Shown: positions 33,248 through 44,087, numbered from the stretch's first letter. The stretch: 64,000 nt of DNA from Metridium senile (GCA_949775045.1 OX459100.1:192501-256500); one strand, 5' to 3'. Made by a program: numbers and translations. The notes: generated by a model from the letters alone, not told the origin.

Positions 33248-36220
33248 ATGACCATGGTGAAGACAGTGGTCGGCCTGTATGGGATCGTGTGCATCGTTAT
33301 TCTAACGAAAACAGGTATATGAACATTGACCCTTTCATCCTGTCTATAATATTCTTCACCTTAACACCATGAGACTACAAACGGTGAATATGGTTGCTTT
33401 TCGTGTTAATGAATCTAACTTGGGAGATCTAATTCATTTTTATTGTCAGTTTGTTCAGGTCGCACAGGGAAATTTCAAATAACTGATGACGGTGTGAAAG
33501 GAGAAGGTACCTATACCCTGGGCAACCAAACTGCTGACATCAACCTACATTTATTGATCGGTAACATACTAAAAGGACCAACAATACAGGCTATGAATGT
33601 ACCGATACTTAAGCCACATCTCAAAGATACATCAAACAATCAGACTAAACAAGACAACATGGAACAACAAAGAAAACAACCCGCAGAAACAGTGAAACAA
33701 GAAAACGCCGATCAACAAGGGAAAAAAACCGCGGGCGAAACAGTGAAACAAGAAAACGCGGGACAGCAACGAGGAGAAACGGCGAGCAAAACGAACAAAC
33801 AAGACAACATGGAACCGCAAGGAAAAGAGCCAGTTAAGACAGTGAAACAGGAAAACACGGAACAACAAGGGAAAGAAGCTGCGGTTTCAACATCGAAACA
33901 AGAGGAAGAGGGAAAGCTAAGGGATAAAGGTAATATATAGTACTGATAATACTTGTATTGTTAAGTGATAAAGGTAATATATAGTACTGATAATAGTTTT
34001 ATTGTTATATGATGTTATCTCAATCAATTACTAACTTTTATTACAGTGTTGGCCTTCGCGTTAGATGGTCTTGCGGAACACAACAGGTTTCGAAAAGTTC
34101 ACGGTTCGTCAGCACTCAAACTTGATCTTGAAATGAGTCGTCAAGCCCAAGTGTTCGCTGAACAACTGGCGAAATTAGGAACCTTAAAACATTCTGCCCG
34201 TGACAGTCGCCCTGGCCAAGGGGAAAACCTTGCAATGGGTTGTTCTAGTGGTGATTCTGTCATGCCTGCTTCTGCAGCAACTAAGAAGTGGTATGTCTTC
34301 ACATGGTGTTTGTTGTCATTCAATGTTTATATTAGACATAAACATTATATATAGATCACCATTGTTATACATAACCCTTAATTAATAATAGACACATATC
34401 ATAAAAGTTGAGACCGAGATGAATTGTGGGAAGCAAAAGTTTGTGACTTGAGATCACAAAGATTAATACTATCGAAATCACTAGAGTGGTAAAATCCTTG
34501 TTTCAAATTCTGTCTCGTTTTTGTACCATGTGATCGCTTCTGGCCAATCATTTTGCTCAAAATTGGTCATGTGGTACAAAAAAACACTCCCCCAAGGCCA
34601 CATTTTCAACTGACATTTAACCACTCTAGTGATTTTCATAGTATTATCAACTGATCATTTCCCATCCACCATTTCGGCTATCGATCGATTTGTATACGAT
34701 ACGCTGTAATACACCACGTGACACGTTCATGGTATAATGAGCACTGACTGTTAGGCAGTTATTGCTAGCGGTTAATACATTACCAGAAATCGAAGACATG
34801 TGACGTCACCGCATGCTAAAGTTAGATTTGTGGCATTTAAAAATGGCCGCTCAGAATTACTGATAAATGTATGGGCTCAGAAAGAAAATGTCTAATATAT
34901 TTGCTAAATATCATTGTATTATCGGTGCCGCCTCCTAACTTTTAACTCGAGTATAAGTTCTATTCATTTATGCAAGTTACGTTTGATTTACTTTTCTTAA
35001 TATGCAGCACAAAGGAATAACATTATTGAGAAATAATTGCTTTACTTTAGTCTGTATTTCAGCGAAAAATGTGTAATTTACCTTGTATTCAGCATCGTCT
35101 GCCATCAATAGTTTACATGGATCCATCTTTGCCGCCTTCTTAAAATGCTCCTGAGATTACGGGCTTTTTAATGCTGTTTTAGAAGTCTTTCCAAGTAATA
35201 CACCAATGACGCAGATTAACGGTAAAAAGTGATGATTTTTTAGTTTTAAAAATTTCAATTCTACACCAAAATATCATAAAAAATGACCGATAAATCCTGC
35301 AAAGAAGCTTGTTTCGATCGTCGAGTCGATTGCAATGTTTACAGCTTAGTAGCCTGGTGATTTTACGTGTTATACCGCTGTTTAAAGAATCCGAAGGCTT
35401 CTTAAGCGGGAAATTCAAAATTCAAAGTTCATAGCATGGGCTTCCTGTGTCCTTTTGAAATTTTCTAAGTGACCTAATTCGTTCGAATTATTCTATGCCG
35501 AGCGTAAGCGAGCGCTTCAATTTTAAATATCTCAACTGCACCAGAAGCGCTTGGTACTTCTAAACAAACTTATAGTAGTTTGGTTTTGATAAATTGATTT
35601 ATTTCGATAGAAATTCGAGGATAATTCTGGACTGCCAGTAGACCGCTGGTCATAATATCGCGGACGTAAAATGTCTTAGATTTCTGGTAATGAGGTCCAA
35701 TAATAATTGTCTTGAGTGGCAGTTATTGCTAGCGGTTAATAAGGTCTAATTATAATTGTATCTTGAGTATCATGATATATTTCTTTTCAGGTACGATGAA
35801 GTTTGTAATTATGATTTCAACAACAGTACATTCCAAAAGCCATGTGGTCACTTCAGCCAAATTGTATGGAAATCAACGGGCAGCCTGGGTATAGGCAAAG
35901 CTTTGGGTACAAAATGGGGTATGAATTGTACCTTCATTGTGGCAAGATATGGACCACAAGGAAACATTGCTAACTACATCAAAGATAATGTAGATAAAGG
36001 ATCGTTTGATTTGTCTTACTGTAATACAGTCACTCGTACCACACTACAGAAAAACGACAATGCGGCACAAGACCAACAAGACGATGATGGTTTCCAGGGA
36101 TATTATCCAGATTATGGATTGAACGAAGGCTTTTTGAACGATGAAGGCGATGGGTTAAAGTCCATTGGATTTCGACAGAAAATCCCCAGAGTAAAAGAAA
36201 TTAATATTCAAGTATTGTAA
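33248..36220 (+). CDS. CAP-8: secreted CAP protein with Lys/Glu/Gln-rich repeat linker
   Basis: Exons 33248-33314, 33459-33929, 34047-34290 and 35791-36220 (TAA), 403 aa; intron phases 1, 1, 2. The exon 2 acceptor could equally be nine bases earlier (33449/33450), in frame. The leader MTMVKTVVGLYGIVCIVIL is a signal peptide. The beta-rich module follows directly: GKFQITDDGVKGEGTYTL, then ADINLHLLIGN. The linker carries five or six imperfect 14-17-residue repeats of the type TVKQENAGQQG, strongly charged and unlike the Thr/Pro linkers. The CAP domain has AEHNRFR, GENLAMG and GHFSQIVW, but TGSLGIG lacks the second Glu. A 50-residue acidic, Gly/Tyr-containing tail ends the protein. AATAAA lies near 36282. 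Intron 3 contains two inverted-repeat elements. Confidence 0.86.
34464..34647. mobile_element. Foldback element in CAP-8 intron 3
   Basis: Arms AATACTATCGAAATCACTAG and CTAGTGATTTTCATAGTATT are inverted, and TTGTACCATGTGATC pairs imperfectly with GGTCATGTGGTACAAA nearer the centre. Confidence 0.75.
34783..35692. mobile_element. ~0.9-kb TIR element in CAP-8 intron 3
   Basis: Ends TTACCAGAAATCGAAGACAT and ATGTCTTAGATTTCTGGTAA are ~20-bp inverted repeats. The flank GGCAGTTATTGCTAGCGGTT is present both just left (34754) and about 25 bp right of the element, suggesting duplication of the target region. No transposase frame. Confidence 0.65.
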
Positions 36221-37239
36221 GAACAAACGATCACATTACGGTGATTTATATCAATTAACAAACATTATATATTAATGTTCAAATAAAACTACTAAATAAC
36301 AGAACTCATTCATGAACAACAAAGGGCATGGTGGATAAAATAAGACGATTACAATAAACCGCAATTGAAGATTGGTTGGTCGATAACTTTTTTTCCCAAA
36401 GAGCTGGTGTTTTGACCTTAACCTGTTTTCATTAACGTTAAATAAATTTAGCCTTTTATACTTGCATGTTTTTGTTTCATTGCTAATTGGTCAGTTTTTC
36501 TTATTTCAATGCTATGTTTGTTACATAAATTTAGCCTTTTCTGTTTGTTTTTGTTATATTTCTAATGGGTCAGGTTTTTCTTATTTCAATGCTATATATC
36601 GTACATTGAAAGCCATTACAATGACTGAAAATAAAAAAAACAGCTCGTCTTTACTGGCGCAAAGCCCTGACGGGTGCAACACGTTTATGTAGTTAATATT
36701 TAAACAGTTGTATTGCAACAAAATATTATCGCCTTGCTCAGTGAACTCAGGGAAGTGTTTGGTGAGTGTACAATGATTGTTAGGTCTGTTTATAGATCAA
36801 TTACTAATACTTTAAACATGATAATTTGTTTAATTTTGTTTAAACAATGCATGTTCCTTTTCTAGAACTATAAAAGGGACAGTTAGATACACAATGCTTG
36901 CATGTGACATAATTAATAAGTGGAAAATTGGATTATTAGCAGCTATTCTAGTAAAAGAGTATATCAACATCTACCATAAACAAATGAAAAACAATTTAAT
37001 GTTTGTGAAATATTACCATTGTTCTAAATTATAAACAATGGAAATATGAAAGACGACTCTAGCTATAACTGGCTCCCATCTGTGTACAGATAATGGATAA
37101 CAAAACATCAAGATATCAGTGTTCTTTATCTAATCATCATATCAAGAATAACATCGATATTTTTGTGTGTTCTATTAATATACTAATGACATTCTTATAA
37201 GGTATTTATTTAGCGTCTACTTGACACAGGGATCCCAAT
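36221..37239. other. CAP-8/CAP-9 spacer
   Basis: AT-rich, with two approximate copies of a ~70-bp sequence containing TTTTCTTATTTCAATGCTAT (36490-36600). No gene is supported. Confidence 0.45.
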
Positions 37240-37525
37240 ATGCTGGTTGGAATAATACTTCTGGTGATATTGCTGACATGCAATTCTTCTAATGCAGGTA
37301 AATAAAAGAGAGTGGGTTTTTTTACAGGCTCGCCCTACTGTGGCCATGTGATATGCCTTGCCTTTAAGCTTTCTGGTTGTGCCTTTCCTTTACTGTCCAA
37401 AGTTCCTTTTCTAGTATACCCTGCGAGCGAAGAGGTTCCTTTCTCTTACCTGGAACGTTCTAGGTAAGAGAAAGGAACCACTGCTCACAGGGTATTTCTA
37501 TTACTAGTATTATCACTAGTAATTA

Positions 37526-37611
<86 letters not shown>

Positions 37612-39320
37612 GTCTACCAGGAAAGAACGCCTTCAGACTGGACAATGCGAACCCAAATGACCCAAGCCTCAAGTCATTGGTTATTAAAGGTATTGCCAAG
37701 TATAAACCAGGGGGATCTGCATTGATACTAAGCCTACTAATACAAGGTGCACCTGGAATGATGCCGGGGGGGACAAAGCCGTCACCTTCACAACCTGGAG
37801 GGTCAAACAATCCTACTTCAGCTCCTGGTAAATCTATGGGACCTACCCCTGCTCTTGGTAAATCCACAGGACCAAATGGCGGGTCATCTCCTGGACCCAC
37901 TCAGGGACCGTGGGGAAAACAGCCTTCACCTACCCAACCTGGAGGGTCAAAAAAACCTACTTCAGCTCCTGGTAAATCTATGGGACCTACCCCTGCTCCT
38001 GGTAAATCTACCGGACCAAATGGAGTTTCATCTCCTGGACCCACTCAGGGACCGGGGGGAAAACAGCCTTCTCCTAGACAGCCTGGAGGGGCAAAAAATC
38101 CTACTTCAGCTCCTGGTAAATCTATGGGACCTACCCCTGTTCCTGGTAAATCTATGGGACCTACTCCGGCTCCTGGGAAGTCCCCAGGACTAAATCAAGG
38201 TATATCTTCTGGGCCTACCGAGGGGCCTCCTCCTACTGAACCAAATAATGGACCTCCAACAGGACCAAATGCAAGTCCCCCAAGTACAGTTAATGGAGGT
38301 CCTCCTACTGGACCTAATGGACAGCCTCCTACTACGCCTAATGGTGTATCTACGGGCCCAAGTAAAAGGCCCAACGGTAGCCCTACTCCAGCGTCACCCA
38401 AGGGACCAAATCAACAGAAGCCAAAAGGTACGTATTCCATTTATTGCTAAATAAGATAAACTTCAAACATTACAAAATGAACTTGTCCCTTTTTATGACA
38501 GACTATGAACAAGAAGCTTTAGAAGAGCATAACAAGTTCCGCCGATCTCACAGCGCTCCTCCGATGAAGTTAAACAAACAGATGTCTCAAATGGCTCAGG
38601 CTTACGCTCAGAAAATTGCTTCTATGGGAGTTTTGAAACACTCTCTTCCAAATGAAAGAAAAGATCAAGGAGAGAACTTGGCAATGGGATGTAAAACAGG
38701 CCCTAACGGCGGACAAACAGTGACTGAAGCAATAACCAATTGGTGGGTATACTAGACATTCTACCGGCATGAGAACATTCTACCATTTATGACATTACAT
38801 GACATGACATGACATGACATGACATGACATGACATGACATGACATGACATGACATGACATGACATCATATCACATGACATCATATCACATCACATCACAT
38901 GACATCACATGACATCATATCACATCACATGACATCTCATTTTGTTCTTGTTTTAAAAGGTATAATGAGATATGCAGCCCTGGATATGTATTTGGATCAG
39001 AGAAGATGGGAGGTGCAGGTCATTTTACCCAAGTTGTTTGGAAAGGTAGCACAGAGCTTGGTATCGGTAAAGCAGACGCTATGAAGGGAGGCATGAAGTG
39101 TACATTTATTGTGGGACGATACAAGCCAGCTGGTAACTTTATTGGTAGATTTAAGAACAATGTCCAGAAAGGTAGCTTTAACCGTGAAGCTTTCTGTTCT
39201 AAGAACAGGCTGAGGGATTATCAGTCGCCTCATCCATTGCCTAGAATCATGTCTATATCTGAAACAGTAAAAAGAAACCTTTTAAAGCGACACAGGGTAG
39301 CTCATCACAAAAACCCTTAG
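37240..39320 (+). CDS. CAP-9: secreted CAP protein with Gly/Pro/Ser repeat linker
   Basis: Exons 37240-37297, 37621-38427, 38502-38742 and 38960-39320 (TAG), 488 aa; intron phases 1, 1, 2. The leader MLVGIILLVILLTCNSSNA is a signal peptide. The module appears as NAFRLDN followed by VIKGIAKYKPGGSALILSLL, its most divergent form. The linker has three copies of a ~43-residue repeat (PTSAPGKSMGPTPAPGKS, then GPTQGP), then a (G)PNGxPPT run; it is Pro/Gly/Ser-rich without a strict collagen Gly-X-Y register. The CAP domain has EHNKFR, GENLAMG, GHFTQVVW and STELGIG, so all four tetrad residues are present. The C-terminus is a basic 45-residue tail. Intron 1 contains a small palindrome and a (TTA)n run; intron 3 contains a (GACAT)n run. 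Confidence 0.88.
37417..37496. mobile_element. Small palindromic MITE
   Basis: Arms ATACCCTGCGAGCGAAGAGG and GAGAAAGGAACCACTGCTCA plus CAGGGTAT are inverted around TGGAACGTTCTA. A half copy (GGTAAGAGAAACGAACC...) lies at 50960-50997. Confidence 0.75.
37524..37612. repeat. (TTA)n microsatellite in CAP-9 intron 1
   Basis: About 29 uninterrupted TTA units directly before the exon 2 acceptor at 37620. Confidence 0.95.
38786..38940. repeat. (GACAT)n microsatellite in CAP-9 intron 3
   Basis: A run of GACAT units, about 15 in a row, decaying to CATATCACATCACAT variants. Confidence 0.95.
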
Positions 39321-39705
39321 CAAGCTAATAATCCAATCATTCTATAAAGCATAAACATTTGATTATTGAAACAAAAAAACAAAAAATTCGCAAGGTTTGT
39401 TTAACACGAAAACAGATTTAACTTAGGGGTGGACCATTAGAAGTTGGGGGAGAGGGAGATGGCAATATTTCTGTGCAGGGTTTATTTTTTTCGCCGCCCG
39501 GGTTGTGCAACATTTTTTTTTTCGACCAGAGAGGTCTTGCACGCTGTTTTTTGTTTTATTTTTACAGAATTTTGTTCTCTGAAATCCAAAGCGAAAACAA
39601 GTGTTTGTGTTTTGAATAAAATTTTAACTTTCCAAAAGTCCGTTTTCCTTTTATTTATTAGTCTGGCTCTGAGCAGGATTTTTTTGGGGGGTGCATCACA
39701 GGGAA

Positions 39706-39992
39706 CCCGGCTTTTTGGTTGCTTTGCTTAAAAAAATCGCTTTTGCATATACGCGTAGCTTTTTCGGGATTCCTGTGGTGCCTAGGAAACCTTTATAAAC
39801 AGTTTACGTAATCTATGAAATCCGACCTCTGTGAGTGGGACAGCCGTTGGCGTATAGAGGTCGGATTTCATAGATTACGTAAGCTGTGTTTAACAAAGGT
39901 CACGACGATCAGTGTAGCGCTAATCTCCTAGGCACCACAGGAATCTCGAAAAAGCTACAATATTTTTAAACAAAGCAACCAAAAGCCGGGTT
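39706..39992. mobile_element. Long-hairpin foldback element
   Basis: Outer ends CCCGGCTTTTTGGTTGCTTT and AAAGCAACCAAAAGCCGGG, and inner arms TACGTAATCTATGAAATCCG and CGGATTTCATAGATTACGTA, form an inverted repeat covering nearly the whole element. Confidence 0.85.
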
Positions 39993-40258
39993 GGGCGCAT
40001 TGGCCGTGCACGTTTTTTATTTTGGGAATTGCCAAACTTCACAAATAGCTATCAACTGTCGCACGTCCCAGTTAACAATTTTTATTAGGGGTGCCCATCT
40101 CGAGCTGCGTCCCTTGTCTCTTTCTTAGCTTTGAGAAGCTAATCCGGTAAGCCAAAACCCGAGACGCTAATAACGTACCCCGCCGGGTAAGAAATGACCG
40201 TGGATATAGGATACCGGTGTTTACCAGTTAGGTCAAACAATCGCGTCACACGGCATTA

Positions 40259-40436
40259 AATAGCCTCCTCCGCAACTTTTTTCACTTTTGGGCTTCCTTT
40301 TTCGAGAAGCGAGCCGAAGAGAGACTGGGACTGGGAGCGAAAAAAATGAGGGGGGAGGGTCCTTCTCTCGGAAATCCCACAGGAAACCCAAAGGAATCCC
40401 AAAAGAGAAAAAGGAGTAGCCTGCGGAGGAGGCTAG
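40259..40436. mobile_element. Inverted-repeat element
   Basis: Ends TAGCCTCCTCCGCA and TGCGGAGGAGGCTA are perfect complements, with further partial pairing of CTTTTGGGCTTCC and GGAATCCCAAAAG. Confidence 0.7.
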
Positions 40437-40780
40437 GCATTAAACGTTAATCGATTTTATTCAAATTTATCAATTTTTTTTATTCGGAAATCAACAATGC
40501 CTGTGGGCTCCCTGTGGATATAGGTAGTTTTATATTCTTAGGGAACAAGATTCTTAGTTCACAAGGACAATATGAGTTTTGAATTACTTGTCAATACTAT
40601 ACTACTAGCTAGTAATTTAACAGTTTGCCAATAAAGCTATCCAGACACTGTCCAATTGTTATATTATTTAATATCGTGAATATTTTATAGGGAGAAATGT
40701 TATTATACAAAACAGATGTCATTTAACCCTGTCAGTGGTAACGCTTACAGCGTGACACCCATGCATGACAGTCATAGCAT

Positions 40781-41155
40781 GTATACCTAATACTCCAGTT
40801 TCACGTTATCTATCACCGCTGTACTATTTGACAAAAGGCGCATTTGCACAGGCTAAGCCTCGATTTGTTGTCAAAATATTCACAAATCCCAAGCAAAGCA
40901 CGAAAAAATGTTACCGCTTAACAAAAGAAAACACATTTGCATTTACTCTGAATTGAGGCTAAGCCTGTGCAAATGCGCCTTTTGTCAAATAGTACAGCGG
41001 TGCTAAATAACACGAAACTGGTCTATTCAAAAAAGGTTGACGGGGCGAACGGCGATTGGCGATTGAAATTCGTATTGTCCACAGTCGTGGACAATAGGAA
41101 TTTCAATCGCCAATCGCCGTTCGCCCCGTCAACCTTTTTTGAATTAGGTGTATAC
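40781..41155. mobile_element. TIR element, family B-like, with two inner palindromes
   Basis: Outer ends GTATACCTAAT and ATTAGGTGTATAC are inverted and resemble family B termini. Inside are one palindrome at 40795-41022 (AAAGGCGCATTTGCACAGGC with its complement) and another at 41025-41147 (GGTTGACGGGGCGAACGGCG with its complement). Confidence 0.75.
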
Positions 41156-41868
41156 ATTTTGTCTGTGCATGCGTGTATTTTTACGCTCAAAATTCATTTG
41201 CATAACTTCTTTCTATGTCGAGTGTAAAGATTTGACGTTGACGTGGAACATTTGGTTTGCAATCTCATCCTTAAATGTAATGTCCTAGTACCGAAAAACT
41301 AAGGCATAAAGAGTCTACCTTCCACTAATGTGCTGTGGATAATTATTTCAATCGAATGCGCTACAGATGGAAAAATATCATGCATCAAAGTCAGTTAAAA
41401 GTGAGAAGTTGGATCAAAACTTCGCACTTTCGAGTAAATGTTTGGGCGCAACATTAAAATATAATACAAACCTAACAGTAGAAGTCATTGCCAACACGAT
41501 ACTGCTTGGATTGGATCATATTAGGAAATTTAAACACAATCGATCGTCAAATAATTCGCCATGTTTACTTCAACTTCAGCACTTTTGCGTCCGATATTCC
41601 CGTTTTTCATTCTAGAAATTTTATACTTTTGCCAGCGCCCCCCAGCAAATTTATTAAATATATGGCTTTTTCAATGTTTACTTTTTGCAAAACTGAACTT
41701 TTTAGATAGAGGTGGATGAGATTTCAACCAAATGTTCCATGTTAGCGTAAAATTCTTCCATTCGACATAGAAAGTGCGGCAAATGATAAAAATACACGCA
41801 TGCGCAGACAAAATGTACACATGCTGACAGTCATATGACCTCCATATCCGCGGCGTTGGCTGAGCAAG

Positions 41869-43356
41869 ATGGGTTCGCTCAATAGCATTGTTTTTGTACT
41901 TGTACTTTCTGCTTGGTTCTGCAATGCAGACTTGGATTTTATTCGTGTAGACCCCACAAGTCAACGCTTTCTTGATGACCAAAACAGAGAGAGGTTTTTC
42001 CACGGTACAAACATCGTGGTTAAACATTTTCCATGGCATCCCAATCCCGAAGGCTTTGCACCAGATAGTTATTCTGAACAAGACATGCAGCTGCTACAAT
42101 CTCTTGGTTTAAATGTTGTTCGTCTCGGGTACATGTGGCCTGGTGTTGAACCTCGACGGGGAGAATACAACGACACGTATTTAAAGGTAGTTGAGAAAAT
42201 GGTCAGCCTGTCAGCTAAATATGGTATCTATGTACTGCTTGATATGCACCAGGATGTCATGTCGAGAAAGTTTTGTGTGGAAGGTTTTGCAGATTGGGCT
42301 GCAAATCCAGGTAATGCCAGAAACTTCCCAGAGCCAATCCATGCACCATTCAAAGTTGATCCACAAACTAGCTACCCGACAGACGAGGACTGTGCTAAGT
42401 TCCAATGGGCAACATATTATTTTTCTGAAGCTGCGTGTGTTGCATTTCAAAATCTGTACAATAACACCGATGGTCTACGGGATAGTTGGGCGGCATTCTG
42501 GGCAAAGACGGCCGAGACATTTAAAGACTATCCTAATATAATAGGTTATGAACTGATTAACGAACCATGGGCTGGAGATATCTATGCCAATCCATTATTA
42601 ATGGTACCTAAAATGGCTGATAGAATGAACTTGGCCCCTGCATATGAAGTATTAAGCAAAGCTATCCGCGCTATTGATGAGAGACATTGTATATTCTTTG
42701 AGCCTGTCACGTGGGATGATTATGGTGTTGGTTTTGAGGAAGTCCCTGGTGGAGCTGATTATAAGAATCGCAGTGTATTGAGTTACCATTACTATCACTT
42801 ACCAACTGGTCCAGTAGAAATCAACTTTGCCATAAGACAAGATGATTTAAAGAGACTTAAATGTGGAGGGATGCTTACGGAGTTCTTGACGTCAGCTGGT
42901 AATCTATCAAGTACGTTAAAGACGATGTCTGTTGCTGATAAATATTTACATTCATGGATAGGGTGGGATTACAAGCCATATTACCCTCCCAATAAAAAGG
43001 TCATAAACAAGAGACCAAGCCTATGGAACGACGATGGTCCAGATCCTATCTACGTACAAAATACATCCCGTACCTACCCCCAGGCAGTTGCTGGACATGC
43101 ACTCAGCTACAGCTTTGACCCTACCACCCTAGAGTTTCATTTCTCATATGAAATTACCGCCAAATGTACATCAAGGTTGACTGAGATCTACTTGAATATA
43201 GACCGTTACATGGCTGTTGGTCAAGGCTATCTTGTATCTGTTATACCAGAGACGTCTAAATGGTGGACTGTTCCAAAGAAGAACATGATTGTCATTCAAC
43301 ATCACATCTCGACTGGTACTATTGATGTAACTATCATACCAGGCAGAGATAATTAA
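41869..43356 (+). CDS. Endoglycoceramidase-like GH5 glycosidase
   Basis: Single exon, 495 aa, ending TAA. Endoglycoceramidases cleave the bond between the oligosaccharide and ceramide of glycosphingolipids. Residues 1-19 are a signal peptide (MGSLNSIVFVLVLSAWFCNA), so the enzyme is secreted or lysosomal. The GH5 barrel shows GTNIVVKHFPWHP near 46-58, VRLGYMWPGVEP near 84-95, DMHQDV near 125-130, the acid/base Glu232 in YELINEPWAG and the nucleophile Glu338 in GGMLTEFL. Both catalytic residues and the expected beta-sandwich C-terminus are present, and length is normal for the family. Start: the first ATG after an in-frame open region, giving a good leader. It stands out by having no intron among intron-rich neighbours. 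AATAAA near 43888 may serve it. Confidence 0.93.
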   Translation: MGSLNSIVFVLVLSAWFCNADLDFIRVDPTSQRFLDDQNRERFFHGTNIVVKHFPWHPNPEGFAPDSYSEQDMQLLQSLGLNVVRLGYMWPGVEPRRGEYNDTYLKVVEKMVSLSAKYGIYVLLDMHQDVMSRKFCVEGFADWAANPGNARNFPEPIHAPFKVDPQTSYPTDEDCAKFQWATYYFSEAACVAFQNLYNNTDGLRDSWAAFWAKTAETFKDYPNIIGYELINEPWAGDIYANPLLMVPKMADRMNLAPAYEVLSKAIRAIDERHCIFFEPVTWDDYGVGFEEVPGGADYKNRSVLSYHYYHLPTGPVEINFAIRQDDLKRLKCGGMLTEFLTSAGNLSSTLKTMSVADKYLHSWIGWDYKPYYPPNKKVINKRPSLWNDDGPDPIYVQNTSRTYPQAVAGHALSYSFDPTTLEFHFSYEITAKCTSRLTEIYLNIDRYMAVGQGYLVSVIPETSKWWTVPKKNMIVIQHHISTGTIDVTIIPGRDN

Positions 43357-43830
43357 ACACAACTCGCTTATTAGGCAAAGACAACTAACCTTTACTAGGC
43401 AAAGATAATTAAACGGCAAAGATAATTAAACTGCAAAGATAATTAAACATCAAAGATAATTAAACACTACTACCGATAATCTTTACCAGGCTAAGATAAT
43501 TAAACACCACTAACTTTTACCAGGCAAAGATAATTAAACACCACTAACTTTTACCAGGCAAAGATAATTAAACACCACTAACTTTTACCAGGCAAAGATA
43601 ATTAAACACAACTAACTTTTACCAGGCAAAGATAATTAAACACCACTAACTTTTACCAGACAAAGATAATTAAACATCACTAACTTTTACCAGACAAAGA
43701 TAATTAAACACCACTAACTTTTACCAGGCAAAGATAATTAAACACCACTAACTTTTACCAGGCAAAGATAATTAAACACCACTAACTACCAGGCAAAGAT
43801 AATTAACTTTTACCAGGCAAAGTGTTTTAT
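43340..43830. repeat. 34-bp minisatellite derived from the endoglycoceramidase 3' end
   Basis: About 12-13 copies of a unit with ACCAGGCAAAGATAATTAAA and CACCACTAACTTTT. The first unit overlaps the end of the coding sequence, where ATACCAGGCAGAGATAATTA encodes the last residues and stop. The array was therefore grown from the coding terminus into the 3' UTR. Confidence 0.9.
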
Positions 43831-44087
43831 TGTAAGACAAGTGTTGACAGTAATTAAAGAATGTAAAACAATAGAAAGAACAACAAATAAATAAGGAGCA
43901 TATTAGCAGTACCAAAGTTTATTATTCAGCACTGTTTATACATGGTTATCGACATGTGAGCAAAGTGAGGAAATATCTGATGTAGGGGGAGGTAGTGGGG
44001 GTGAGTCTGAGTCTCCCTAATTAGAAGGGCACTTCTGTCTGACCAGAAGATTGAGACATGATTTATTCATTTATTATATTTATGGTT

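Larger units (their letters stand above)
39321..41868. other. CAP array to endoglycoceramidase spacer, rich in inverted repeats
   Basis: No gene is supported. Inverted-repeat elements lie at 39706-39992, 40259-40436 and 40781-41155. A looser inverted pair (41150-41275 with 41715-41825, sharing GTGTATTTTTACGCTC-like and CATTTGGTT sequences) ends about 45 bp before the endoglycoceramidase start. Confidence 0.6.

Noticed and set aside
37523..37900. Minus-strand open frame with a poly-Asn tail
   Set aside because: It is the antisense of the (TTA)n microsatellite and the CAP-9 linker; low-complexity repeats stay open in several frames.
400..39320. Venom-type CRISP toxins
   Set aside because: The proteins lack the Cys-rich hinge and ion-channel-regulator domain, and the CAP domains resemble GAPR-1/GLIPR2.
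42191..42541. Overlapping open frames within the endoglycoceramidase
   Set aside because: They are shadows of the GH5 coding frame, which has both catalytic residues.
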